NCBI RefSeq assembly: GCF_020921035.1
Contig: NC_063155.1
Span: forward strand, 30,249,294 to 30,313,293
Length of the DNA stretch: 64,000 bases
Reading direction: 5' to 3'
Origin: Rhodamnia argentea
Lineage: Eukaryota > Streptophyta > Magnoliopsida > Myrtales > Myrtaceae
A program made the translations under genes and the position numbers. This document shows positions 24,460 through 34,330 of the stretch, piece by piece. The first letter of the stretch is position 1. Every line of letters starts with the position of its first letter. The notes beneath the pieces are model-generated. The model did no database searches, was not told the origin of the DNA, and saw nothing but the letters and a program-made list of their open reading frames with translations.

Positions 24460-25505
24460 TTGAAAGAGGATATATATAGACAACATCCTCTTCTTCAAAG
24501 TATATTCTCCGCATTAATTTCGCAATCAGGAGGCATTGCACATGCCCTTGTTTGACTGCTTTTGCGGCAGCCATAGGCACACAGATTGGAAATCAGTGAA
24601 AAATTCATGGCTTGAGACTGCCCGGATCGACGGGTATGATCTTAGGAAATCCCCGAAAAGAAGCGTGAATTTTAATTTCATCCTCGTAATACTCGAGATA
24701 GATGGACAAACTTCGTTGCCCAGACAAGTTTTCACATTATCCATTTAAGTACGTTCATCTCATCATCACAGAGATCACAAGATCTCTTGAGAGTCTAATA
24801 TAAATAGGATGTTTTCACATTTACGTAAGACTATAACGAATTCACCGCCTTTTCTAGGGCTAACTCGAAGCATGCCTAGTGCACATATCTAGATCACAAC
24901 AATGTCTGCGATTTCATTGCCTCGACCACGAATGAATGTCATATTCGAAGTTGCTTTCTTATGGAAAAAGAATAAGTTTTGCAAGAATGCGGCCGATGTA
25001 TATTGCACATGAACGGTCACACACCCGTGCGACAGTCACATGACCTAATGGACTATAGCGGATAATCATTCCATCCATAATAAATTAAAGGCGGCTAAGT
25101 CAAATTAATCCCTTTTAACATTATAACAGAGATGGGGCACATTACTTTAGTCTTAGCATAGGATCCACAAGAGTAGAATTGGAGAAACCGCATGCATGGG
25201 GCATACCCGCAACTAATAAAACCTAACCTTATCTGAAGCAAAGCAATAATTTAGTTGCTGGTGGTTCACCAGCAAACCAATCCATTATCTTGTCCAAAGC
25301 CCGATATGATGTTGCACTGGTCTCTACAGAAAACCAAAGGAAGACCTGCTCATTAAGCAACACAATTTAAATAATGTCGACGTCGGCGTATATAGATACT
25401 TCAATATACCCAATTCTCATATCCAAGACATAAAGTTAGATATGTTAGTGTAGTTAATTCTTGCATGCACGTAATTTACAGAGTGACTGATCATGCATTA
25501 AGATA
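24460..25505. other. Intergenic DNA with a possible LINE RNase H relic
   Basis: On the minus strand near 24880-24960 one frame reads MTFIRGRGNEIADIVV. This resembles the end of plant LINE RNase H domains (F..R..N..AD). It is short, and the surrounding frames are broken. No other gene was recognised. Confidence 0.3.
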
Positions 25506-26122
25506 GGGAAAATTGTCCAAAAAGCCATAAACCTATTGTGTTTCCGTCAATTCAGTCCTAAACATTTTAAGTCCGACAATTAAGTCTTAAACATTTTCAC
25601 GTTTTTTCAATTGAGTCCATCCGATCAATTTTGATTGGAAATCACCGATGTGAACGTCAATCGTTCTATGTGGCACGACCGGCACCGATTTTTTTTTTTG
25701 GATTTATTTATCTATTTTCTTTTTTCTTTTCTTCTCTTTTCGTTCTTTGTTATTTCTTTGTTGTAGCTGGCAAGGGTCATCGGGCCCTTGCCCAGTGGTC
25801 GGCGAGTGCTCGACAGCCACAGTAGAAAAAAAAAAAAAAGGAAAAGAGAACAAAAGGAAGAAAAGAAAATAGAAAAGTAAAACAATTATTAAAAAATTTA
25901 TTTGAAAAATATCAAAAAATTATTAAAAATTTCCCACATTAGCGTCGGACGTGCTACATAGTACATCTAACATCCACGTTAATGATTTCAGACCAAAATT
26001 GCTCGGATGAACTCAATTGACAAAATGTGAAAATGTTTAGGATTCAATTGACACAATTAAATGATTTACGACTGAATTGGCAAAAGTGTGACATGTTTAA
26101 GACTTGCTGGACAATTTTGCCC
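25506..26122. mobile_element. Foldback-repeat family R, best full copy
   Basis: The ends GGGAAAATTGTCCAAAAAG and (reverse) GGGCAAAATTGTCCAGCAAG are inverted. The arms carry AATTCAGTCCTAAACATTTT, TTCAATTGAGTCCATCCGAT, CACGTTAATGATTTC and TTTAGGATTCAATTGACACA. The centre reads GCTGGCAAGGGTCATCGGGC. Flanks ATTAAGATA (25497-25505) and ATCAAGATG (26123-26131) match at 7/9, consistent with a Mutator-like MITE. No transposase is present. Confidence 0.8.
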
Positions 26123-26734
26123 ATCAAGATGTGCTAATGTTAAATATGGTTGAGAACATCGCACAAACTCGTCTAGACGTGCCACCAATTGATAACGAAT
26201 GTTAGATTTGTGCCTATGTTCTTGAATGATCTATTTACCTTATATTTTCGATACAAGAATACGATATGCAACTCTCGTCTCCAAATGGACATTTTGAGAA
26301 TCACGTGAACATGGCATCAACAAGTTTCCGTCCAAGGCTGCTGAGATTCACCAAGAGAAACGAAAGTCAAGGTTAAAGTGAACATATGAAAGTGGTTGTG
26401 TACTGAGTGCTCATGGTGGGATGGGAGTAGTGGATGATAACGGTTGACTTTTCGGGGGCGATTTAAAAAAGCGGTTCGACAGAGGAGGATGAACAAAAAC
26501 GGGTCAAAGAGAATCAATGTGTTCCCTGCCAAGCACGGACATATAATGGCATGTTGGGTACGAGATTATGAGAGGTTGTTCGCATTTAAGGGAAAAAAAC
26601 TAGTTACCGACAGTGGACAATTTGCCGTTGACTTGTCACCTCTCCCCCATAGGACAATCAAACACCTCACGTGAAGTGTACATGTTTCAATAACGTCTAT
26701 GAGTTTTTTGATTAAAAGAATCGTTTAAAAAGTT
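26123..26734. other. Intergenic, nothing recognised
   Basis: Two overlapping ORFs of about 71-76 codons lie on opposite strands, and neither has a known motif. Confidence 0.4.
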
Positions 26735-27990
26735 GGGGTGAGCGGTTCTAGAATCGGTCTAGACTCTACCTGAAATCTATAACCAACCCTTTGAAATCGG
26801 TTCCCTAATTTTTGAAACCCGAAACTTATATTGCATTATCAAAAACCTGAAACCTATCATATCGAACGTTCCAAGATTGATCCAACATCTACCCGGATAT
26901 TAAATCTATTATTAATTAAACAATTCGAGTGAATTATCACTTTTAATGATCACTACTTGTTACTTCAATCTACTGGCTACAACTCATATTTAAACACAAA
27001 AAGAACGCGAAACATTAATAAATTAAAAATCTCAGTCGTGATTATCGTCGAAAATAGAAGCTCGAACAAGTGGTTCCAAACTACATACTCATCATTGCAC
27101 AACATGGAACATGGTAGGTGTTGGAAAAAGTAATGGAATGTAGTAACAATGTGGTCGGACTTTGAGGCGTGTAATCACTCTCTTTTAGGATCAATTTGCC
27201 CCACAAAGTTGCTATAGGTTTCTAGCAAATTCCCTTCAGGATACAACAAAGTCGCGATGAGATTCTTGGATAGCAATTCCAGTAAATCTCCAAAAACTCT
27301 CTACGAAACAATGAAGATTGGCTGTCTCTCTTTTGAAGGAAAATGAAAGAATAAAAGTTGTTCCCAGAAATTGAACAGAATTGTCCTTTATATAATACTA
27401 ATGGAACACACCTCTTGGTGTCCAGACTGCCCATGTACGAACGCATCTATTCAAGTCCGAAACATCGCACTTATTTATGTCCGTAACATCACACCAATTC
27501 ATGTCCGAAACATTACCATTCGGACATGACTATTCGTGAGTGATAACAATCATTCGAACACAACCGTTCGTAAATGACAACCGCCATTCGGACGCATCTG
27601 TTCATGTCCGAACAGTCATGATTAATAATATAGAATATAAATATAAAAAAAAATTGATTTCGGACGCGTCTAATAATCGCACAATCACACGCGGGTATAG
27701 TGGGGTCTAGCCCACTTGCCCATTTCTTTATTCTGAAAAACTATTGTGGCCTTCTAACTAATAAAGAGACTTAGACCCTTCTTTCTATCCTATGTGGGAC
27801 TGAAAAGGCAGCTTTTGTTTTAACAAACAAACTTCAACAGTAGGAACACGGCAGGATTGCGCGAAGACAGGGAACAAAAACAAAACATAAAATCTAGTTC
27901 TAGGTTTGGAACGTATTCGTCCGAACCGGTTCCTTAATTTCTGAAACCCGAAACCGGACCTCCGATTCTATCTTGAAATCATGCTCACCC
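26735..27990. mobile_element. Non-autonomous hAT-like element, interrupted by a solo LTR
   Basis: The left end GGGGTGAGCGGTTCTAGAAT and the right end in reverse (GGGTGAGCATGATTTCAAGA) are inverted and followed by GAATCGG on both sides. Internal words (GAAATCGGTTCCCTAATTT and, inverted, TTAATTTCTGAAACCCG) confirm pairing. An 8-bp target duplication was not found. Without the inserted LTR the element would be about 530 bp and has no transposase. Confidence 0.6.
27119..27839. mobile_element. Solo LTR, 721 bp, perfect 5-bp target duplication
   Basis: It begins TGTTGGAAAAAG and ends CTTCAACA, so TGTTG...CAACA is a short terminal inverted repeat. It is flanked by GTAGG on both sides (27114-27118 and 27840-27844). 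No internal domain, primer-binding site or second LTR is present, so it is the product of LTR-LTR recombination. The ends resemble Copia-type LTRs. The 74-codon ORF inside is not retroelement protein. A cluster of (A/T)TTCGGAC(A/G) and GTCCGAA words lies at about 27450-27620. Confidence 0.85.
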
Positions 27991-28806
27991 ATCACTGGGA
28001 AGACATTATGTGCACTTTACATACTGGTCTCTTTCCATCCATCGGCATAAACTTTTCGTTAGATTTTCTAACCTCATAACAGAGACCCTCCGTGCACTGT
28101 CCCAGAAAGAAAAAAAGAAAGGAGCCTCTCCACGTGATTTACTCGCTCTTCCGAAACGCGTTTGAGAGAACAGCCGATTGGAAGCGTCATCCATCATTTC
28201 GGTTGCGTCGCTTTAAGAGGGGCACTTCATCACCGCTCGCGACATGTGCGAGCGGCCATCATCATGTGCGGTGGGGTTCTTCATTTGACGATTGCCCCGA
28301 CGGAGAACGCTGTCCTCTGCATCGCCATCGAGGAAAGGAGCCAGTTTCTCCCATGCGGAATGTCGCTAGACTTCCTTCTTTTTTGCGACCGCAATTCAAC
28401 CACGAAGGTCCCAACTTTCCCACGACAACGACAGTGAAAAACGCGTCGCGTTGGGAAAATCGAGTACCCAAACGACAGTCCGTAGCGGACGACGACAACA
28501 ATAATTTAAGATGGCAGTTATGTTTTCCCCTAGAAACCAAGACTTCCGTCCTCAGGAACACCAACTAAAAATATCCAGTTCATTATTTTTTTAGTAACAT
28601 CTATATTCTCGACATACATTACGCGTTTGGGAGAATCGCATCATTCGTTATCTAAGGGCAAGATTCGCGAGCAATTATGCTTAATTTTAATTAATTTAGT
28701 GATATTTTATGTAACGTAGAAGATATGTCATGTTTATTTCTAAGTAAGTATGACTGCTGAGAGAAATATTAACAGTATTTAGAAGACCAAGTGATGTACA
28801 AGAAAA
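27991..28806. other. Unassigned region with a GC-richer ORF block
   Basis: From 28092 to 28568 the + strand is open for 158 codons, Arg/His/Ser-rich, with a 100-codon ORF antisense to it. I recognise neither. There is no domain, intron signature or paralogue in the window. Confidence 0.35.
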
Positions 28807-29390
28807 AATTACCAAAAAAATCTTAAACCTATGGCAATTGTGTCAATTTAGCCCTAAATTTTTTTTATCTATTAAGTTCTAAATCTTTTGCATTTGTGCT
28901 AATTAAATCCATTTGGTTGGCTGGCGCTAACTTAGACTATGTTTAATGATATTTTAATATTTGTTGAATGTTCTAATTATTTTTATTATTTTTATATTAT
29001 TATTATTTTTTTGTTAGGGCCGACAAGGGCTGCGGATGGCAAGGACTTGCCGGCCTTTGGGTGAGGGTCGCAAGCCCTCGCTTGCAGCTGGGCGACGACC
29101 ACAACCCTTGCCGCCCCTAGTGAGGTCTCGCGGCCCTTGCCTAGTGGACGGTGGCCTCTTGCCGGCCCTCACAAAAAAAGAACAGAAAAAATAATTAATA
29201 CATTTGAAAATTATTAAAACACTATTAAAAAAATGTCTATGTCGGCACCGGTGGAACCAAGTTAGTGTTGGCCAGTCAAATGGATTAAATTGGCATGAAT
29301 GTCAAAGGTTTAGGACTTAATTGAAAAAAAAGTTTATGACTGAATTGACATAATTGCAATAAATTTAGAATTTTGGGGTAATTTTCCCCA
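28807..29390. mobile_element. Foldback-repeat family R, copy with both arms
   Basis: The left end is GAAAAAATTACCAAAAAAATC, and the right end in reverse is GGGGAAAATTACCCCAAAAT. The arms carry TTAGCCCTAAATT and GGTTTAGGACTTAATTGA. The centre is strongly GC-rich (GACAAGGGCTGCGG, GCCGGCCTTTGGG, CTTGCCGCCCC). Candidate 9-bp flanks match only weakly. Confidence 0.75.
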
Positions 29391-29505
29391 ACATATAAGT
29401 TTGTTCGTGTATTTGATGTCCTTGTGCGCCTTCTCTTAATCCGCCTATGTACTTTGCCTATATTCAAGTTTTAATCGCGAGAGAATTTGGAATTACAGCC
29501 GAAAA

Positions 29506-29540
<35 letters not shown>

Positions 29541-30073
29541 ATCTAGATTGCACAATATGTTGACTCTTCTGGCCAGCAATGATATGGTCAAAAGCTGATT
29601 AGACAAGAGAATTTGTCATGATAATAATGCATCAAATTTAACTTTAAGAAATCATCATAGTGGTAGGTCACCAGAAAGTGGCTCGAGATTCAATAATTAG
29701 AATTTCCCCCTCTCCAACATTACATCGACACATCTCTGTCAGGAGGAACAGGACCCTATCTACTTTGTCAAGCTTTTTAACAAAGCGATCAATTTGATCC
29801 TAACTAACTTCCTCCTCCTCTCCCTCTCAAATTCTTCTGTTCATACCTTTAAATATAGGCTAATTTCTCTAGTACACTTAGTAAACCCCTGTACCTAACT
29901 AGGAAATAACTCCGAATTAGCTTTATTCGTCTCTCCTTCTCTTCTTGAGCTATATTTTAGCCACATGAGTTAGGAGAATTTCGATAGGAAACATCCTCAA
30001 AGATTTCTAGGAGCTAAAAAGGACTGGCCATATCATTGTAACCGTTGAAAAACCCCCAAAAGGTTCGATCCGA
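29391..30073. other. LBD gene 3' flank with (GA)n
   Basis: A (GA)15-like tract lies at 29508-29537. The DNA nearest 30073 is the likely 3'UTR of the LBD gene. No other gene was seen. Confidence 0.5.
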
Positions 30074-31599
30074 TCATGTCCAAAGGGGCTCCCACATGGA
30101 CCCCATGGCGTTGGTCTCGTCCAGGAATGGGCTTGTGTTGTTGCTGGTTGGGTAGATGGCTGGACTGGCGACGATTAGATTGTCGACGAATTGTTGCGCG
30201 GGCGGCTGAGAGGCCGACTGAGCCATCTCCATGCACAGTAGGGCCACTAGATTGGTTTGCTGGTGCTGCATGGTGAGGATCTCGGCTTGGGCCTTGGCCA
30301 GTTGAGCCTGGAGCTCGCTCACTTGCTTCTGGAGCTGGCAGATCGCGCCTGCACAGCCGTAGACGGGGTCTCTAATCCTCGCCCCGGCCTCGTACACCAT
30401 GCTACTCACCGCGTCGGCTCGCTGCGATTCTGGAAGGTCCTGATAAAAATCAAGATTGATCAGTATCAACATGAGTAATCCATAGAAAAAGAGTTTCAAG
30501 ACGTAATACCATTGGCAATTCTTATACTTGCGATAAAGTATGTTAAAAATTCATACAGCATTATCTTTGATTTTTGACACGGTCAATATATACCGAAATT
30601 ACCCCGGCAAATTCACAAAATTTCCATTGCATGGCCTTTTCAACTCCTTTGTTTCACATGCATAGATGAAATTGTTGTATGACTCGGTACATCTTCCCGA
30701 AGTCTATTAAAACGCGGTTGAATTGGGAGGCCCCCCAACCAGATCGAACGGTTGTACGGATGTCCCTGAATCACACATCCTATTCCTAGCTACCATCTTA
30801 CGTCGTGTATTGCAGCCACCAGCAGTTGCCCACTTTCTTGGACGTTTCCTCCGTAAGAGGAACAGTATAACATAGCGCATCACCATGGCTTTGTCGGGAG
30901 GTTGACCAACCAATACGATAACCAAAGGGGCAATGCAGAAATTTCTCCCTAATAGCTCGAATGCCTTTCACACGTTGGACACTAGGGAAAAAGAACACAA
31001 TCTTTTGGAAGGGGGCCCAAGCGAGTGATTCAAGTCCCCACCGGCACGTTCATCGACTTGTCACGTTCTTTGCTCTCCCATTTGCGTCACGGAAGCTAAG
31101 TCCACACATCGAAATCGCCTTTCGTTTTTTACATCAAGGTTATTCCGCACACAGAGATCGACAAGAGCTTATCGTGGAAAAAATGATTTGAGTTTATCCA
31201 GGCGAAGGTGATGATCATGCGATCTCCGACGTCGGATCCCATTCTTTCGTTCAGCATACGCAAACTCGAACCACGAAAAAAGAAGAGCGAATAATGGTAC
31301 CGTACCTGCAAGAGCTTGATGATGTTGCTCGCCCCGAAGACGCGATGAGCGATGGTGAACTTGGCGGGCTCGGTGGGAGGGAAATAGGGCGCCAGCACGC
31401 ACTTCTCGACGGCGCACCTTCTTCTCAGGATCTTGCAGGCCGCGCAAGGGCTTATTATGACCGGCGTCGGAGGAGGCGGCGGAGGAGAAGATGATGAAGT
31501 GGGCGAGAGAGACTGCGGAGAAGAGGTGGTCGTGGAGCTTGTGTTGGTGTTTCCGTTCGTGACGCTTGCGTCCGAAACCTCCATATCTTGCACAGCCAT
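30074..31599 (-). CDS. LBD11-like: LOB-domain transcription factor, class I (LBD1/LBD11-like)
   Basis: LOB-domain proteins are plant-specific nuclear DNA-binding factors. LBD1/LBD11 relatives act in lateral organ and vascular cambium development. Exons are 31599-31306 and 30439-30074, phase 0, with the intron at the family's usual place (IIKLLQ|DLPESQR), giving 219 residues. Residues 1-50 are Ser/Thr/Pro-rich. The zinc-binding block runs from C52 (CAACKILRRRCAVEKC). The GAS block follows (FTIAHRVFGASNIIK, DAVSSMVYEAGARIRDPVYG). The leucine-zipper-like coiled coil is QLQKQVSELQAQLAKAQ. The family tail NLVALLCMEMAQS and a C-terminal WEPLWT are present. Odd: one extra residue (Val) between the third and fourth cysteines, making CX4C instead of CX3C. 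A second in-frame Met at 31584 (MEVSDAS) is an equally good start and would give 214 residues. Confidence 0.95.
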
Positions 31600-31607
31600 C
31601 AAGTTGG

Positions 31608-31646
31608 TTCCAAACACAAACAGACACAACAACGTAGTAACCTTAG

Positions 31647-31687
<41 letters not shown>

Positions 31688-31726
31688 CCAAACACAAACA
31701 GACACAACAACGTAGTAACCTTAGAG
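31608..31726. repeat. 41-bp direct duplication flanking (GA)n in the LBD 5'UTR
   Basis: A 41-bp unit starting TTCCAAACACAAACAGACAC occurs at 31608-31648 and 31686-31726. A GA tract of about 36 bp lies between the copies, and another GA tract follows. The copies are essentially identical. They lie between the LBD start codon and its TATA-like box, so they should be transcribed. Confidence 0.95.
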
Positions 31727-31795
31727 AGAAAAGAGAGAGAGAGAGAGATCCCAAGTGGGGTTGGTTTAGTTCTTGAGTAGATGAGAGAGCGTGGG

Positions 31796-31804
31796 CATAT
31801 ATAG
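31796..31804 (-). promoter_or_regulatory. TATA-like box of the LBD gene
   Basis: The minus strand reads CTATATATGC here, about 200 bp upstream of the LBD start codon. This leaves room for a leader that includes the GA repeats. It is the best TATA match near this start. Confidence 0.5.
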
Positions 31805-32000
31805 AGAAGGAGCTGACGTCATGTTGCGCAATAGAAAAGATCAATTTCTTTATTTTACTGTCTTTTTAGTTTTCAGGTCACGCAAACCCCGCCTTCTTTT
31901 TAACTTGAAAGTCCTTCTAATGTGTTTACTTCCGTGGAATAAATTTAAATACGCTTATAAAATATTATTATTTTAAAAATTTAACAATTTTTGAAATCAT

Positions 32001-32240
32001 ACCATGCGCATGGCGACAGGTTCGCTCTAGAAATCAACTTATGCTCATAAGTTAATTTTTTTACTTCTAGAGAGAAGTAAAAAAAAAATTATTTCTTAAA
32101 ATGGCTCCGAAACTACTCCCGGAGCAAAAAAAAAAAAAAATCCACCAGTAGAAAAACGAAACTGCGTAATCAAATGGATTTCTATTCCAAAAACACTTAT
32201 GAAGCGGAAATTCTACTTCATAAGTGTTGTTATGCGCTCG
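32001..32240. mobile_element. Short Harbinger-like MITE (GCGCATGG family)
   Basis: The left end ACCATGCGCATGGCGACAGG and the right end in reverse (CGAGCGCATAACAACACTTA) pair. Internal AAATCAACTTATGCTCATAA and CACTTATGAAGCGGAAATTC are shared with the larger relatives at 38935 and 40435. TAA lies at the right border only. Confidence 0.55.
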
Positions 32241-33533
32241 TAACTATTCAATTGATCACGATGAATGTGAGGGCCACATAAAAAATTCTTATTTTATTTT
32301 ATGTTTGTCCCCTAAAGTCTGCTTGAAGAGTATAGACACTAGTGTAGATTATGAGAATCACTAGGTTGGAAAACCAAGCCAAGGGTTTTCTAGAAAATTA
32401 ATGTACTTTTCCGAAAATAGGCAAAAAAAAAAAAAAAGCGGGCCAAAAGTCATGGAGAATGACATTCTGCCAATTCCCAGTGCAGACCTCTTTCTCTGCC
32501 TCTCCTATTTTCCTCTCTTCTTCAATTCGATTTGCCCTCGTCGCACGTCTCAAGAAAACAAAGAAGAGAAAAGGACCGAGGCGTTGGGTCTAATCAAGCA
32601 TATTAACTTTGAGTCGAAAGAAATTTTCCGACAGACTTAGCACATGCATTGAATGAACACGACGAACCCAGCACATGCATTGAAAGAACACGAAACTTCA
32701 AATCTGATGAGGCTCACGTGAACTTGCACGAGATTTGACATTTTTTATGATACAAATTTATTTTACTGTTAGGTTCGCTAAGTAATAGCTTAGCTTATGG
32801 ATAGAAGAATTACTTGACCCTTTATTTTTTTCCTGACAATCTTTTATTTTTCTACTTTTTAATGGTATGGCTTAACTTTTTACAACAAATAATTTGACAA
32901 TACTACAATTCATATGTAAACAAGTGGAATCCAAGCACAAGACAATTGTTCACATTCTATGTATATATATTGGCATATATCTTTAGTGTAATTACGACGT
33001 CATTATATGTCATTTTATTTGGCCACGTGTACGATTAGACCTAAGTATTTTCTTGGCTGGACAACGATTGATGCACAGGCAACGCCCATTTACTTTTCTT
33101 CTGCACGACATGTTTTTCGTACTTCTGCTTCCATTTTCCAACATTGTGATCGGTCCTTTGTGCAAACTATCTGTTAAACCCCGTCCATTACGACCAGTAA
33201 GATCGAGAACTTTCTTGTAGGAAATGAAAGCCTTATACAATGACGAGCAAAACTCTCTCCTAAATTAATCAACGCTCCCCCAATTTTCTTGGATTACAAC
33301 TGACCAAGTACGACAAAAAAAATCTTGAAAATGAGAGAAACCCTAATAGGAAAAGGAGGGGGAAAAGGTCCAAAAAAAAACAAAAAAAAGAGGTGACAAT
33401 ATCTCTTAGTGCAATGTTGACAAATTGGCATCATTGACTAGACACTGAAACAGAGTTTCATTTAGCGGTCTCTCTTGGATTCGCTCCATCCGATGCATTC
33501 TTGGAGACTTAAGTACATATCCACCATTCATTT
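32241..33533. other. Intergenic, AT-rich, one short tandem repeat
   Basis: A direct repeat of 31-bp period (AGCACATGCATTGAA..GAACACGA) starts at 32639 and 32670. Short ORFs elsewhere have no known motif. Confidence 0.5.
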
Positions 33534-34330
33534 TTAGTCATCCTCGGTTGTGGCCGGTCCTATATAGACTAAGTTTTGTCGATTTGTCGACCTAAATTCA
33601 GACACGCATCTCCAAAGGCCGAAAAATATCCGAATTGTCCATGGTTTTGAATTGAAATGCAATCCAATGCTAAAAATGTTCCCCAACTTATATACTCCGT
33701 TCTTGGTCATGTCTCGTAATCCCATGTGGGCACATTAAATCGATTTTCTTACTCAATTGAAAGGAAACACGTGCTGTAATGGGCACTATCTTGGCCCCCG
33801 GTGAATCGGAAGAAGTTAGGCTACTGAACACAGGCCAAGAAGTGCCTTAAGGTCAATAAACCCCAAGCCTCGGTTCGCTTCAAGGAAGGGATTGTGACAA
33901 TTGTAGCTCATACAAATATAAATTATTGGATCCCTAAGAGGTGTGGCAAATCACCTTTCGAAATAAGGAATCAATATTTACCGTAAAAAGAATTCGAGAT
34001 TGTTCATTGTAACTTTACACATATAGAGTCCAAGTGCCCAGGGAAGATTTATTCTGATTGATAGGCTCGTTCGGCATTTATTGGTGTACTTGAGATGCTA
34101 GCTATGGACCCTGCAAAACTATTGTGAATGACTGTGTCAACACTAGGGAAGATAGCACTTTGCATGGGTCTCCTTCCTTTCCTTCCAAATGGAGTAAACA
34201 ATAGCATTGCAAGCCATTCTCTTCTCGGGTTTCGCTAGTATAACAATCTTTGGGTAAATGTGAAAGTGACAGCATATCGTAAGCTTCAAATTTTTGAAAA
34301 AGTGGGCTTCACAATAATTTTTAACCATTT
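33534..34330 (-). pseudogene. Possible degenerate LINE reverse-transcriptase remnants
   Basis: On the minus strand near 33810-33880 one frame reads RGLGFIDLKALLGLC, like the GGLG(F/L)..L segment of plant LINE proteins. Near 34160-34210 another reads MACNAIVYSIWKERKE, like the IWKERN motif of the LINE C-terminus. Frames are broken, and the order of the two motifs is reversed relative to an intact LINE, so they may be two fragments. Weak evidence. Confidence 0.3.

Noticed and set aside
30076..30478. Plus-strand ORFs opposite LBD exon 2
   Set aside because: Antisense of a heptad-rich coding exon; Leu/Gly-rich artefact.
31169..31627. 152-codon minus-strand ORF over the LBD first exon
   Set aside because: Out-of-frame shadow of the LOB-domain exon.
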